Source: Oscillospiraceae bacterium
GTDB taxonomy: Bacteria > Bacillota > Clostridia > Oscillospirales > Ruminococcaceae
Direction of reading: 5' to 3'
Assembly: GCA_017439985.1 (NCBI GenBank)
Contig: JAFSIC010000043.1
Coordinates: 1-64,000, forward strand
Length of the DNA stretch: 64,000 bases
Position numbers and translations under genes: made by a program. The notes beneath the pieces were generated by a model, which saw nothing but the letters and a program-made list of their open reading frames with translations, searched no databases and was not told the DNA's origin. Positions 53,155 through 63,915 of the stretch are shown here, one piece after another (the stretch's first letter is position 1; every line of letters starts with the position of its first letter).

Positions 53155-54549
53155 ATGGAACAGATCATCAACAAAACCATCGCTCAGGTTCGGGATCGCT
53201 ATGGACTTGCCGGCGGTATTCTCGTCGCTGTCAAGGATGGCAAATGTATTCTCAAGCACTGCTTTGGTGATGCCGATGTGGAGCAGAAGCGTCCGGTCGA
53301 TGCAAAGACTCTCTTCCAGATCGCTTCCTGCAGCAAGGCTTTCACAACTATGGTAGCAGGACAGCTCTGTGATGAAGGCAAGATGACATGGGATACCCCT
53401 GTCAAGGAACTGATGCTGGACTTCCGTATGATAGACAAATACGCAGAAGAGCATGTGACTCCCCGCGATATGGCCTGCCATCGCACCGGTCTCTGCCGTC
53501 ACGATGTCATGCGCACTTATGTCCGCGAGGACCGCGCTGATCTGGTAAAACGCATCGCGCACTTCCCTCCTGCTTTCGGCTTCCGTGAAAAATACAGCTA
53601 CCAGAATCAGATGTATGTGGCTCTCGGTCATCTCTGTGAGCGTCTCAGCGGCAAAACATGGGAAGAACTGCTGACCGAACGCATCGGTGAACCTCTCGGC
53701 ATGGATCTGTACTACCGCGGTCACTGTGATATTTTCTCTCTCAATGCGGCTCTGCCTTATGGACAGAAGGACGGCCAGCTCTACCGCGTTCCTGAGGTTC
53801 AGGGACAGGCCAGCAACCCTTGCGGCGGCGTATATACCAATGCCGACAGCTTGGAACAGTGGCTCTATATGCTCTGCAACAAGGGCGAACTCAATGGCAA
53901 GCGCATCATCAGCGAACAGGGCTTCAACGAACTGATCAAAGCAAACGTTGTGATCCCCGGACGCAGTGCCCATCCGGAAGAGTTGCAGCGCAGCTACGCC
54001 CTTGCCTGGCAGACTGCCTCTTACAAGGGACAGCTTGTGGCTTATCATTCCGGTTCCACCAATGGTTTCAACTCCATGGTGGGCTTCTTCCCGGAACTGA
54101 ACGCCGCTTATGCCCTCTCCGTCAACACCGAACCAACTCCGGCTTACAGCTGTCTCAGCTATCTGCTTCGTGACCTGCTGCTGGACGATGTGCAGGAGGA
54201 TTATTCCTTCCTTATCGACGCCTATGCCCGCTCTGTGAAGCTTGGTCCTGATTACAATGAAGAAGAAACTGCTGATCTTCCGCTTTCCGAGGAAGATGCT
54301 CAGCGCTTCTGCGGCAGCTTCTACAATCCCGGCTACGGTGTGCTGACCTTCACCTACGAAAGTGCTCACCTGCGCCTGAAATATGGTCTGATGGATCAGG
54401 AATTTACCCGCATCAGTGACAGCAAATTTGTCGCCTTTGAAGCAGAAGACACCCGCACCTTCCGCGCCAACTTCAACGCAGATGGCAGCTTGTCCATGCG
54501 CCTCTCCACCGACGCAGTCTGCTGGATCCACTTTGACAAAGTTCAATAA
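53155..54549 (+). CDS. Beta-lactamase-family serine hydrolase
   Basis: 464 residues without signal peptide. The class C/penicillin-binding fold motifs are S58-C-S-K61, Y149-Q-N151 and H298-S-G300, in the right order and spacing. A C-terminal beta-rich domain (about 365-464) resembles the DUF3471 module of LACTB-like and D-aminopeptidase-like hydrolases. A cytoplasmic esterase or peptidase is more likely than an antibiotic-resistance enzyme. The start at 53155 is supported by AAAGG and by the promoter position, which excludes a start at 53059. Confidence 0.87.
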   Translation: MEQIINKTIAQVRDRYGLAGGILVAVKDGKCILKHCFGDADVEQKRPVDAKTLFQIASCSKAFTTMVAGQLCDEGKMTWDTPVKELMLDFRMIDKYAEEHVTPRDMACHRTGLCRHDVMRTYVREDRADLVKRIAHFPPAFGFREKYSYQNQMYVALGHLCERLSGKTWEELLTERIGEPLGMDLYYRGHCDIFSLNAALPYGQKDGQLYRVPEVQGQASNPCGGVYTNADSLEQWLYMLCNKGELNGKRIISEQGFNELIKANVVIPGRSAHPEELQRSYALAWQTASYKGQLVAYHSGSTNGFNSMVGFFPELNAAYALSVNTEPTPAYSCLSYLLRDLLLDDVQEDYSFLIDAYARSVKLGPDYNEEETADLPLSEEDAQRFCGSFYNPGYGVLTFTYESAHLRLKYGLMDQEFTRISDSKFVAFEAEDTRTFRANFNADGSLSMRLSTDAVCWIHFDKVQ

Positions 54550-54556
54550 ACGCACG

Positions 54557-54583
54557 AAAGCCACCTCTTTCGAGGTGGCTTTT
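54557..54583. terminator. Terminator between serine hydrolase and polC
   Basis: AAAGCCACCTC and GAGGTGGCTTTT form an 11-bp stem with a TTTC loop. It lies between two convergent genes and can serve both. Confidence 0.9.
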
Positions 54584-54590
54584 CTTTGTT

Positions 54591-57500
54591 TTAGAACAAT
54601 GTCATCTGACTGCTTTCAGGCAGGTCGCCCAGCGCGCCGCATTCTTTCAGCATTTGCACGATGGATTTGCCGACACCGCGGCCTACCAGCTCATCCTGAG
54701 AGATGCACTCACCCTGCTGAGCAGCGGCATAGATGGTTTTCGCTGCGTTTTCGCCGACGCCGCGCAGAGATACGAAAGGCAGACGGATCTTTCCGTCCTC
54801 AATGCGATAACGGGTCGCATCGGACTTGTACAAATCGACAGGCAGGAACTCAAAGCCGCGCTGCAGCATTTCGTAGGCGGTCTGCAGAGCTACAAACTGC
54901 TTATCCTCCTTGTCTGTCATGTCCATGCCCTTGGCTTTCAGTTCCTTCATGCGGAACAGAACCATATCCTTACCCATCATGACGGTCTGCGCGTCGAAGT
55001 CATCACCGCGCACTGTAAACATAGCCGCATAGTAAGCCAGCGGATGGTGGATCTTATACCAGCACAGACGAATCGCTGCAATAACGTAAGCGGCAGCATG
55101 GGCTTTCGGGAACATGTACTTGATTTTGAAGCAGCTGTCGATGTACCACTGCGGAACATCGTGGGCTTTCATCTCGTCGATATGTTCCTGGGTCAGAAGT
55201 TTCGGCGCTTTACCCTTACGAACGATCTCCATGATCTTGAAGGACATGGAAGAATCCACACCGTGATAAATCAGATAGGTCATGATACTGTCACGGGTAC
55301 CGATAACTTCGGAAATGGTACAGGTGCCGTTTTTGATCAGTTCCTGCGCGTTGCCCAGCCAAACGTCCGTACCGTGGGACAAACCGGAGATCTGCAGCAG
55401 GTCGGAGAATTTGGTCGGTTTACAGTCCATGAGCATCTGCCGTACGAAAGGCGTACCCATTTCCGGGATACCCAATGTGCCTGTTTCGCACATGATATCT
55501 TCTGCTGTCACCCCCAGAGCCTCAGGAGAAGTGAAAAGACTATAGATCAACGGGTCGGAGGTATCCGCGTCGTTGGCATCAATGCCTGTCAAGTCTTCCA
55601 GATGCTTGTAGAGGGTCGGAACATCGTGTCCCAGAATATCCAGCTTCAGGATGGTATCATGAAGGGAGTTAAAGTCGTAATGTGTGGTGACGATATCAGA
55701 ATGGATATCGTCCGCCGGATGCTGAACGGGAGTGAAGTCATAGACATCGTAGTTGCTTGGCACAACGACCATGCCGCCCGGATGCTGAGAGGTGGTTCGT
55801 TTGACGCCGGTGCAGCCGATGGCAAGGCGATTCTCCTCCGCTTTGTGGAATACTTTTCCGCGCTCATCCAGATATTTTTTTACATAACCATAGGCTGTTT
55901 TATCCGCAACTGCGCCGATGGTTCCTGCTTTGAACACATGGCTGCTGCCGAAAAGCTCCTCGGTATATTTATGAGCGTGTGCCTGATATTCACCGGAGAA
56001 GTTCAGGTCGATATCCGGAGATTTGTCACCATGGAAGCCAAGGAAGGTCTCGAATGGGATGTCGTGACCGTCTCGTTTCATCGGAATGCCGCAGTGCGGG
56101 CAGTCCTTCGGCGGAAGGTCGAAGCCGGAACCAACAGAACCATCGGTGATAAACTCGCTGTACTTGCATTTTGGACACACATAGTGCGGAACCAGCGGAT
56201 TTACCTCAGAGATTCCCGCCATAATGGCAACAAAAGAGGAACCTACGGAACCTCGGGAGCCTACTTTGTAGCCGTTGTCTACTGATTTTTTAACCAACTT
56301 TTGTGCGATGATGTAAAGCACCGCAAAGCCATGTTTGATAATAGAATCCAGCTCTTTGCTCAAACGGGCAGAAACGATCTCCGGTACCGGATCACCAAAC
56401 ATCTCTTTGGCATTGCGCCAGCAGATCTCTTTCAGTTCCTCCTCGGCGCCGTCGATGGTCGGAGTGAATGTTCCGTTCGGGAAGGCACGCACCGGTTCCA
56501 CCCAATCGGCGATGAGGTTGGTGTTCTCTACCACGATCTCGTAAGCTTTCTTCGGCGGCAGGTAGTTGAACTCTGCCAGCATCTCATCAGTAGTACGCAG
56601 ATACAGCGGAGCCTGATCATCGGCATCCTCAAAGCCCTGTCCTGCCATCAGAATCGCACGGAAGATGGCGTCTTCTTTCTTCATGAAGTGAACGTCGCCG
56701 GTCGCAACCACCGGAATGTGGAGATAATCACCCAGTTTTACAATGGTTTTATTGAACTCGATGAGTTCGTTCATGGATTTGACCGTGCCGTTGCGCAGCA
56801 TGAACTCGTTGTTTCCCAGCGGCTGCACTTCCAGATAGTCGTAGAATTTCGCAATATCGCACAATTCCCGCCAGCTCTTTCCTGCCACAATGGCGCGGAA
56901 CAGTTCACCTGCCTCACAGGCGGAACCAAGAATCAAGCCCTCGCGATACTTGATCAGCTGGGATTTCGGAATCAATGGGCGACGTTTGAAGTATTTCAGG
57001 TGGGACATGGAAACCAGCTTGTACAGGTTTTTCAGACCCACGTTGTTCTTTACCAGAATGATCTGGTGGTACGGCTTCATCTTGGTCGGGTCGCCGGAGC
57101 CAAGCGCCGTATTGATCTCCTGCAGAGTGGACGCTTTCTTTTCCGCCTGCAGCAGCTCCATCATTTTAATATAAATTTTCGCCAGAACAGCGGCATCGTC
57201 GCAGGCGCGGTGATGATTGAAGTCGCCGCATTTGAGATATTCTGCCACTGTATTCAGCTTATGATTTTTTAGATTCGGGAACATGGCTCTCGCCATGGCT
57301 ACGGTATCTACATAGGTATTGTCAAAGTCAATGCCGCAGCGGCGGTATGCCTGCCGCAGGAAGCCGCAGTCGAAATCCGCGTTGTGTGCCACCAGAATGG
57401 CATCCTCACCAATAAACTCGCGGAATTTCTCCATGGCTTCGCACTCTTTCGGTGCGTCTTTGACCATGGCATCGGTGATGCCGGTCAGCTCAGTGATATT

Positions 57501-58880
57501 GGCAGGAATCGCCTTTTCCGGATTTACAAAGGTGTTGAAGGATTCCAGCACATTGCCGTCCCTCACGCGTACCGCACCGATTTCCGTGATGCGCTCGCTG
57601 GACGCAGAAAGACCCGTGGTCTCCAGGTCGAAGACGATGAACTCTCCGCTGAAATCCCGTTCTTCCGAACCTTTGACTGCGGAAATCATGTCATCCACAT
57701 AGTAGCCCTCGACACCGTAAATGACCTTGAAATCGTCCCATTTATCGGTCAGGTACATAGCATCGGGGAAGCTCTGACACACGCCGTGGTCAGTGATGGC
57801 GATGGCAGGATGTCCCCAATCGTGGGCCTGTTTCACCAAATCGGTAACGGAAGCCATACCGTCCATGGAGGACATATTGGTATGTAAATGCAGTTCCACA
57901 CGCTTTTTCTGTGCATCGTCCCGCTTTTTCATTTTGGATACCAGCATGATATTGCGCGGCGTGATGGTGACGTCGTGTTCGTATTTATCGAAGGCCGCGT
58001 CGCCCTGCACAATGAGGGTATTACCCAATTTCAACTCGTCGATGGCTTCTTTTTTATCGGAAGCACAGATGATCTTCAAGGTATTGGAGCTTTCGTAATC
58101 GGTAATGTCGATGGAATAGATTTCCCACTTTTTGTCGCGGGATGTGATGGATTCCTTGCGGGTAATGTCGCCCCAAACGGTGACGCGACCGCTCTCCTGA
58201 GTCACATCCTTCAAGGAGATCGGATGCTCCTTGATGTCCTTGCCCATGATTTGAATGGCCGTATTCTCGATAAACGGAAGATCTCGGCAGTCGAAAGAAA
58301 GACGCTTCTCTTCCGGTGCTTTCTTTTCTTTTTTCGGCCTGTCCTCTGCTTTCGGCAGAGATTTTACAAAGTCCTGCAAGCCTTTTTCCGCATGTTCCTC
58401 CGCTTTGGAAGCTTCGGAAGCGTCCAGCGTAATGGTAAAGCTACGCTGGAATTCTTCGGCGATCTGCTGACGGATCGCATCAATACAGCCCGCATTCTCA
58501 AGGAATTTGGAGCCACCGTGCTTCAAGGTAATGAGCAGGCGGTCTCCGTCCACCAGTGTTTCGCATTCATTGAAAAAGCCGTTGACCGGATAGCCCTTGT
58601 CTCGAACTGCTTCGAAAATACTTTCCATATAGCTTCGCTCGAATTGCTCCGGGCGGTATTTCGGCAATAAGGAGCAAAGGGACAGCCGGAACTGTTCCTT
58701 CAAATATTGTTCAACACGCTTGCGTTCCTTACAGCTGATGAGCGCAGGCGGTGATAATTTCAGAATGATTTCACGCTTCTGCATGTCCATGCACACCGGC
58801 TCCAGCACATCGGACTGCCGCAGTGCATCGACGGTAAATTCAGGCAGAAAGCGCCCGAGCACCTGTTCCAGGGTTGCCAT
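54591..58880 (-). CDS. polC: DNA polymerase III alpha subunit, PolC type
   Basis: 1429 residues, full length. In order: N-terminal domain; OB fold (about 205-310, [12 protein letters not shown]); split PHP domain starting [13 protein letters not shown]; an inserted DEDD 3'-5' exonuclease ([11 protein letters not shown], about 413); and the C-family polymerase with its zinc-binding CPKCKYSEF and CPHCGIPM. The catalytic aspartates are in [12 protein letters not shown]. It is the replicative polymerase of low-GC Gram-positives. It lies 39 bases after ispG, at the end of the isoprenoid/envelope block. Confidence 0.98.
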   Translation of the reverse strand: MATLEQVLGRFLPEFTVDALRQSDVLEPVCMDMQKREIILKLSPPALISCKERKRVEQYLKEQFRLSLCSLLPKYRPEQFERSYMESIFEAVRDKGYPVNGFFNECETLVDGDRLLITLKHGGSKFLENAGCIDAIRQQIAEEFQRSFTITLDASEASKAEEHAEKGLQDFVKSLPKAEDRPKKEKKAPEEKRLSFDCRDLPFIENTAIQIMGKDIKEHPISLKDVTQESGRVTVWGDITRKESITSRDKKWEIYSIDITDYESSNTLKIICASDKKEAIDELKLGNTLIVQGDAAFDKYEHDVTITPRNIMLVSKMKKRDDAQKKRVELHLHTNMSSMDGMASVTDLVKQAHDWGHPAIAITDHGVCQSFPDAMYLTDKWDDFKVIYGVEGYYVDDMISAVKGSEERDFSGEFIVFDLETTGLSASSERITEIGAVRVRDGNVLESFNTFVNPEKAIPANITELTGITDAMVKDAPKECEAMEKFREFIGEDAILVAHNADFDCGFLRQAYRRCGIDFDNTYVDTVAMARAMFPNLKNHKLNTVAEYLKCGDFNHHRACDDAAVLAKIYIKMMELLQAEKKASTLQEINTALGSGDPTKMKPYHQIILVKNNVGLKNLYKLVSMSHLKYFKRRPLIPKSQLIKYREGLILGSACEAGELFRAIVAGKSWRELCDIAKFYDYLEVQPLGNNEFMLRNGTVKSMNELIEFNKTIVKLGDYLHIPVVATGDVHFMKKEDAIFRAILMAGQGFEDADDQAPLYLRTTDEMLAEFNYLPPKKAYEIVVENTNLIADWVEPVRAFPNGTFTPTIDGAEEELKEICWRNAKEMFGDPVPEIVSARLSKELDSIIKHGFAVLYIIAQKLVKKSVDNGYKVGSRGSVGSSFVAIMAGISEVNPLVPHYVCPKCKYSEFITDGSVGSGFDLPPKDCPHCGIPMKRDGHDIPFETFLGFHGDKSPDIDLNFSGEYQAHAHKYTEELFGSSHVFKAGTIGAVADKTAYGYVKKYLDERGKVFHKAEENRLAIGCTGVKRTTSQHPGGMVVVPSNYDVYDFTPVQHPADDIHSDIVTTHYDFNSLHDTILKLDILGHDVPTLYKHLEDLTGIDANDADTSDPLIYSLFTSPEALGVTAEDIMCETGTLGIPEMGTPFVRQMLMDCKPTKFSDLLQISGLSHGTDVWLGNAQELIKNGTCTISEVIGTRDSIMTYLIYHGVDSSMSFKIMEIVRKGKAPKLLTQEHIDEMKAHDVPQWYIDSCFKIKYMFPKAHAAAYVIAAIRLCWYKIHHPLAYYAAMFTVRGDDFDAQTVMMGKDMVLFRMKELKAKGMDMTDKEDKQFVALQTAYEMLQRGFEFLPVDLYKSDATRYRIEDGKIRLPFVSLRGVGENAAKTIYAAAQQGECISQDELVGRGVGKSIVQMLKECGALGDLPESSQMTLF

Positions 58881-58919
58881 CTCATCCCTCCTTGCCGACC
58901 AAGCCGGCGATTATTTTCT

Positions 58920-59966
58920 CTACATCATTTCGATTTCTTTCAGCAGCTCTTCCAGAACCTGATCCTCCGGTACTTTGCGGAGAATTTCGCCTTTTTTGAA
59001 GAGCAGAGCACAGCCATCGCCGCCGGCAACGCCAATATCGGCTTCTCTGGCTTCACCCGGTCCGTTGACCGCACAGCCCATGACCGCAACGGTCAGCGGC
59101 TTCTCACAATCTTTGAGTGCTGCTTCTACTTTATTGGCAAGACCAATGAGGTCGATTTTGGTTCGTCCACAGGTCGGACAGGATACAATGTTGACGCCAT
59201 TTTTTCGTAAACCAATCGCCTTGAGGATATCCTTTGCTGCTGCGATCTCCTCAACAGGGTCGGCAGTCAGAGAAACACGAATGGTATCGCCGATACCATC
59301 GCAAAGCAACGAACCGATACCTACCGCAGATTTGATCAGACCCATGCGGGCGGTTCCTGCCTCTGTTACGCCCAAATGGAGCGCGTATGGGCACTGCTTC
59401 GCCGCCAGACGATAGGCTTCGATCATGGTCGGCACATCAGAGGATTTGATGGAAATGGCGATTTGGTCGTAATCAAATTTTTCAATCAGATGCACATGAT
59501 ACAGTGCACTGTCTACCAAAGCCTGTGCTGTTGGTGCGCCGTATTTCGCAAGAATATGTTTTTCCAGAGAGCCGCTGTTGACACCCACACGAATCGGAAT
59601 ATTCTTCGCTTTACAAGCGTCAACCACCTGTTTTACGCGGCTGTCATCGCCGATATTGCCCGGATTGATGCGAATCTTATCAATTCCGGCTGCTACAGAT
59701 TCCAGCGCCAGACGATAATCAAAGTGAATATCTGCTACGATCGGTACAGAAACTGCTTCTTTCAAAACAGGAATCAAGCCCACAGCATCCATATTGGGAA
59801 TCGCCGCACGGATGATCTCACAACCTGCCGCCTCCAGACGCTTTGCCTGCGCCGCAGAAGCTGCAAAGTCCTCAGCAGGAGTGCTGAGCATAGACTGAAT
59901 GCTGACCGGAGCTCCGCCGCCGATCTGTACGCCGCCTGCCATGATTGGGAGAGAATGTCGTTTCAT
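58920..59966 (-). CDS. ispG: (E)-4-hydroxy-3-methylbut-2-enyl-diphosphate synthase
   Basis: 348 residues, short bacterial IspG form. The TIM-barrel start VQIGGGAPVSIQSML, the 4Fe-4S ligands in SCPTCGRT and a third cysteine in VAVMGCAVNGPGEA are visible. It makes HMBPP in the MEP pathway; dxr of the same pathway is two genes upstream. It lies 12 bases after rseP. Confidence 0.97.
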   Translation of the reverse strand: MKRHSLPIMAGGVQIGGGAPVSIQSMLSTPAEDFAASAAQAKRLEAAGCEIIRAAIPNMDAVGLIPVLKEAVSVPIVADIHFDYRLALESVAAGIDKIRINPGNIGDDSRVKQVVDACKAKNIPIRVGVNSGSLEKHILAKYGAPTAQALVDSALYHVHLIEKFDYDQIAISIKSSDVPTMIEAYRLAAKQCPYALHLGVTEAGTARMGLIKSAVGIGSLLCDGIGDTIRVSLTADPVEEIAAAKDILKAIGLRKNGVNIVSCPTCGRTKIDLIGLANKVEAALKDCEKPLTVAVMGCAVNGPGEAREADIGVAGGDGCALLFKKGEILRKVPEDQVLEELLKEIEMM

Positions 59967-59978
59967 AGGGAGCCTCCT

Positions 59979-61007
59979 TTATGCAAAGAGAAGTTTTACT
60001 ACGTCATTAAAAGTCACAAAGAGCATAAGTCCCATCAGAAGGAACAGACCTGCCGCATGGATAAAGCCCTCGTATTTCGCCGGGATCGGCTTGCCTCTTA
60101 CCGCTTCAATGAGAAGGAAGAAAAGGCGTCCGCCGTCCAATGCCGGCAGCGGGATCAGATTGAACACGCCGATGTTGATGGTGATAAACGCCACCATCAG
60201 CAGTAGATTTTCCATGCCCAGGCTTGCTGCTTCACCGATGGCGCTGCTGACACCCACCGGGCCGGAGAGCTGCTGCATCTTATACTGGCCGGTCACCAAC
60301 TTGAAGAAGGAATCCCAGACCTGTTTGACCACGCCGGTGGTCATGTGCCACGCTTCTTTCAGCGTACTGAAAACAGTCTTTTCCTGACCGTAAACCAGAA
60401 AGTCCATGCTTGCCATGGTGATACCGTCGATGGTTTGCATCGGAAAAGGAACATCTTCCAGAAGTATAGTTTCTCCGTCACGAATAATGGTCAAATCAAC
60501 AGGCTCGCTTCCAACGCTGATGAATTCAAAGACGATGTCATTCCCAATACGAACCGGCGCACCGTTGACCTCCAGAATTTCATCACCGATCTGTAAAACC
60601 TGAGAGCTGGTCGCTCCCTCCTGGAACTGTGCGATCGTCGTCGTAGACACCAGCTCCTGATTTGCTACGATGATCACCATCAGAATGAAGCCGAAGAGCA
60701 CATTCATAAAGGCGCCTGCCCCAACAAAGAGGATACGCTGCCAAACCGGCTTGCGATTGATGGCGCGCTCGTTGTCGCTGTCCTCGTCCTCGCCTTCGAC
60801 CGCTACAAAGCCGCCAATCGGAAGCAGACGAAGAGCATACGTGGTTTCACCCCACTGCTTCTTCAAAAGTGCAGGACCCATACCCAAAGAAAACTCATGG
60901 ACAAGGGCTCCGCAGGCTTTCGCAACGGTAAAGTGTCCCAACTCATGGATAAAGATAATAAAACCAAAAATCAGGATCACGCTAAGAATCGTCACAAACA
61001 AACTCAT
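59979..61007 (-). CDS. rseP: Site-2 protease RseP
   Basis: 342 residues. Zinc motif HELGH in the first membrane segment (FIHELGHFTVAKA), a PDZ domain (about 120-200) and NLIPLPALDGGR with the third ligand in a later segment define the family. It cleaves anti-sigma factors and signal-peptide remnants in the membrane. It lies between dxr and ispG, the usual order in Clostridia. Confidence 0.95.
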   Translation of the reverse strand: MSLFVTILSVILIFGFIIFIHELGHFTVAKACGALVHEFSLGMGPALLKKQWGETTYALRLLPIGGFVAVEGEDEDSDNERAINRKPVWQRILFVGAGAFMNVLFGFILMVIIVANQELVSTTTIAQFQEGATSSQVLQIGDEILEVNGAPVRIGNDIVFEFISVGSEPVDLTIIRDGETILLEDVPFPMQTIDGITMASMDFLVYGQEKTVFSTLKEAWHMTTGVVKQVWDSFFKLVTGQYKMQQLSGPVGVSSAIGEAASLGMENLLLMVAFITINIGVFNLIPLPALDGGRLFFLLIEAVRGKPIPAKYEGFIHAAGLFLLMGLMLFVTFNDVVKLLFA

Positions 61008-61035
61008 TTCGATTACTCACATCCAATTCAAAAAA

Positions 61036-62184
61036 TTACAGTGCAAACAGAGAACGTACAAAGGCTCTGGTTTCTTTATCCTGAGCCAAAACATCTTCCA
61101 CAGTGGAATAGTCACTGGCATTGGTAAAGTGACTCAGGGACTCGTGAACAGCCTTAAAGATATCCAGATAAGCGATTTTGTCCTGCAGGAACAATTCCAC
61201 AGCCTGCTCGTTGGCTGCGTTGAAAATACAAGGATACAGTCCGCCCATTTTTGCAGCGGCAATGCCATCTTTCAGACAGGTGAAAGTCTCCATATCCGGT
61301 TTATGGAAGGTCAGCGGCTGGCAGGACAACAGATTCAGTTTTTTCGCCGGGGAAGGCATACGCTCCGGCCAGGTCAGTGCATACTGAATCGGCACACGCA
61401 TATCCGGTGCGCCCAGCTGCGCCATGACAGAACCATCCACATACTCCACCAGAGAGTGGATGATGCTTTGACGATGCACCACCACATCGATCTGCTCCGG
61501 CGGCATGTCAAAGAGCCACATGGCCTCAATGAACTCCAATGCTTTGTTTGCCAGCGTAGAAGAATCGATGGTGATCTTCGCTCCCATGGACCAGTTTGGG
61601 TGCTTTAGCGCCTGTTCCTTCTTAATACCGACCAGTTCCTCGCGGGTTTTTCCGAAGAATGGACCGCCGGACGCTGTGATGATCAGCTTCTCCACCTGTT
61701 CTCTATGATTCCCCTGCAGGCACTGGAATATGGCAGAATGTTCACTGTCGATGGGAACAAGAGTCATGTTTTTTTCTTTGGCCAGATTGGTCACCAGCTT
61801 ACCGCCGGCAACCAGCGTTTCTTTATTCGCCAAAGCCACCATATTTCCCGCTTCCAGTGCTTTTACCGTTGGCAAAAGACCCAGAACACCCATCAAGGAG
61901 TTGATGATCACATCCTGAGACGGGTCCTGTACGGCTTCCAACAGGGCATCAAAACCGCTTAAAACGGGAATATTGGTGTCAGCAAGGCTGATTTTCAGCT
62001 GAGCTGCCGCAGCCTCATCGGTGACGATAACACGCTTTGGAGAGAACTTTCTCGCCTGCTGTTCCAGTAATGTTATATTCCGATGAGCACAGAGGGTATG
62101 CACCTGATAGTTGGCTTTTTCGCAAACATCAAGGCTCTGCGTACCAATCGAGCCGGTACATCCCAGAATCGAAACCTGTTTCAT
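61036..62184 (-). CDS. dxr: 1-deoxy-D-xylulose-5-phosphate reductoisomerase
   Basis: 382 residues. The NADPH motif reads GCTGSIG (usually GSTGSIG). NKETLVAGG, PIDSEHSAIFQCL and ASGGPF are catalytic-site blocks, with HPNWSMGAKITIDSSTL following. It makes MEP, the first committed step of the pathway. The start at 62184 has AAAGGA; the frame reaches upstream into a hairpin but that part has no family similarity. Confidence 0.97.
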   Translation of the reverse strand: MKQVSILGCTGSIGTQSLDVCEKANYQVHTLCAHRNITLLEQQARKFSPKRVIVTDEAAAAQLKISLADTNIPVLSGFDALLEAVQDPSQDVIINSLMGVLGLLPTVKALEAGNMVALANKETLVAGGKLVTNLAKEKNMTLVPIDSEHSAIFQCLQGNHREQVEKLIITASGGPFFGKTREELVGIKKEQALKHPNWSMGAKITIDSSTLANKALEFIEAMWLFDMPPEQIDVVVHRQSIIHSLVEYVDGSVMAQLGAPDMRVPIQYALTWPERMPSPAKKLNLLSCQPLTFHKPDMETFTCLKDGIAAAKMGGLYPCIFNAANEQAVELFLQDKIAYLDIFKAVHESLSHFTNASDYSTVEDVLAQDKETRAFVRSLFAL

Positions 62185-62210
62185 ACTAATTTCCTTTCTA
62201 ACTAAAGACA

Positions 62211-62232
62211 GGAGGTCACCGCAATGACCTCC
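62211..62232 (-). repeat. Hairpin between cdsA and dxr
   Basis: GGAGGTCA and TGACCTCC form a perfect 8-bp stem with a six-base loop. Only three T residues follow, so read-through into dxr is expected. Confidence 0.55.
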
Positions 62233-62247
62233 TTCAAACAAGCTTAC

Positions 62248-63075
62248 TTACAGAATCGTAGCGATCGGTGTACTCTGCACGATGCCCCAAATCAGCGGCA
62301 GAACAAAGAGTACCGAATCGAAGCGGTCAAGAACGCCGCCATGACCCGGCATAATATTGCCGAAGTCCTTGATGCCAAACTGTCTCTTTACCAGAGAGGC
62401 AGACAGGTCGCCGATGATACTGATGACAGAGGCACATGGTGCCAGAAGAGCCAGCGCAAGGTAGTTGACATTTGCTCCCGGAATCAGGAGTTCAAAGGCT
62501 TTGCCCACCAGAAGCATACAGATCAGGCAAACAACGATGCCGCCGATGACGCCTTCCCAGGTTTTTTTCGGGGAAATGACAGGAGCCAGTTTATGCTTAC
62601 CAATAGCACAGCCGACAAAGTATGCACCGGTATCGCTGAACCATGCGCCGCCCAGAGACAGGATCAGATAAAACAGTCCCAGTGCCATGCCGTATGTATC
62701 GCGGAGATATACCGCAGAAGACAGAGACAGCGGAATGGCAAGGCTGATCATAAAGGTCATGGCGATCTGCTCCACCGGGGTCGATCTATGAGTCGCCAAC
62801 AGAATGCAGAACAGCAGACCAATATACGGCAGGACAACCACCGGCAACAGATCCGCTCCCTCTGCACGAGGAATAAACGGGATCACTGCGGCGATGGCGC
62901 AGCCCAGGATCAGCAGGGCTTTGTTTCGATCAATTTTTGTTGCGTGGAAAAACTCCCAGACCGCGATCACAGCAATCACTGCAATGGCCGCGTTGAGAAC
63001 CATGGTGTGGAACAGGCTGAGCACAAATGCCAGCACTGCCAGACCAATGATAGCAGAGAGTATCCTTTGTTTCAC
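62248..63075 (-). CDS. cdsA: Phosphatidate cytidylyltransferase
   Basis: 275 residues with about seven membrane segments. The signature SLVKRQFGIKDFGNIMPGHG, followed by GVLDRFD, is complete. It makes CDP-diacylglycerol for phospholipids. A GTG start at 63075 is preferred because TTGGAG lies eight bases upstream; the GTG at 63084 overlaps that site. Confidence 0.95.
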   Translation of the reverse strand: MKQRILSAIIGLAVLAFVLSLFHTMVLNAAIAVIAVIAVWEFFHATKIDRNKALLILGCAIAAVIPFIPRAEGADLLPVVVLPYIGLLFCILLATHRSTPVEQIAMTFMISLAIPLSLSSAVYLRDTYGMALGLFYLILSLGGAWFSDTGAYFVGCAIGKHKLAPVISPKKTWEGVIGGIVVCLICMLLVGKAFELLIPGANVNYLALALLAPCASVISIIGDLSASLVKRQFGIKDFGNIMPGHGGVLDRFDSVLFVLPLIWGIVQSTPIATIL

Positions 63076-63122
63076 AACGATCACTCCAATTTTCGTTTTC
63101 TAATCTATCATAGAACTCTGTG

Positions 63123-63842
63123 TTATTTTGCGGTAATATCGCCGAAACGGCGGCTTCTTCCCGCATACTGCTCCAGAGCGGCATCCAGTTCTTTCGCGCC
63201 AAAATCAGGCCAAAGAACATCCATGAATACGAACTCAGAATAAGCGGCCTGCCAAATCAGGAAGTTGGACAGGCGCAGTTCGCCGCTTGGGCGGATGATC
63301 AAGTCTGGATCCGGTTGTTCCGCCGTGTAGAGCACGGAAGAAATCAGCTCCTCTGTTACAGCATCCGGAGACAGCGTACCGTCCTTCACCCGCTGTGCGA
63401 GGGCTTTGACACCATGGACCAACTCATCGCGGCCACCATAGTTCAGAGCAATATTGACGGTGATTCCCACGTTATTTTTCGTTTGCTCCTCTAATTTGCG
63501 GATCTTTTCTTTCAGTTCCGTGCTGAGAGGTGCAACATCACCGATGATTTTTACACAGATTTCCTTATTTTCATCTTCATGCTGGAAGGCTTCGTCCAAA
63601 TATTCTCCGAGGAGCTTCATAATTGCATCCACTTCCTCTTTGGGACGCTTCCAGTTTTCCGTGGAAAAAGCGTACACAGTCAGATATTCGATTTCCCGTT
63701 TCCGACAGTGCTTTACAATCTCACGAAATGCTTTGGCACCGGCTTTGTGTCCGGCAGTACGAGGGAGTCCCCGCTTCTTCGCCCAACGACCGTTGCCGTC
63801 CATAATAATACCAATGTGCTTCGGAAGGCTTTTCTGTTCCAT
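63123..63842 (-). CDS. uppS: Isoprenyl diphosphate synthase (undecaprenyl type)
   Basis: 239 residues. IIMDGNGRWAKKRGLPRTAG, HKAGA holds the catalytic aspartate and phosphate-binding residues; ALNYGGRDELV and DPDLIIRPSGELRLSNFLIWQ follow. It extends farnesyl diphosphate to the carrier lipid for peptidoglycan. A hairpin separates it from frr. Confidence 0.97.
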   Translation of the reverse strand: MEQKSLPKHIGIIMDGNGRWAKKRGLPRTAGHKAGAKAFREIVKHCRKREIEYLTVYAFSTENWKRPKEEVDAIMKLLGEYLDEAFQHEDENKEICVKIIGDVAPLSTELKEKIRKLEEQTKNNVGITVNIALNYGGRDELVHGVKALAQRVKDGTLSPDAVTEELISSVLYTAEQPDPDLIIRPSGELRLSNFLIWQAAYSEFVFMDVLWPDFGAKELDAALEQYAGRSRRFGDITAK

Positions 63843-63875
63843 AGCTTCCCTTCTTTGCGTTTTGTTCGGATATGG

Positions 63876-63903
63876 AGAGACCCACTGAAAGCAGTGGGTC
63901 TCT
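63876..63903 (-). repeat. Hairpin between frr and uppS
   Basis: AGAGACCCACTG and CAGTGGGTCTCT form a perfect 12-bp stem with a four-base loop. No T run follows on the minus strand, so partial termination or mRNA processing are both possible. Confidence 0.6.
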
Positions 63904-63915
63904 GTTGTTCTGAAA

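Noticed and set aside
53155-54549. Antibiotic-resistance beta-lactamase
   Set aside because: No signal peptide, and the C-terminal domain and length fit LACTB-like esterases and peptidases.
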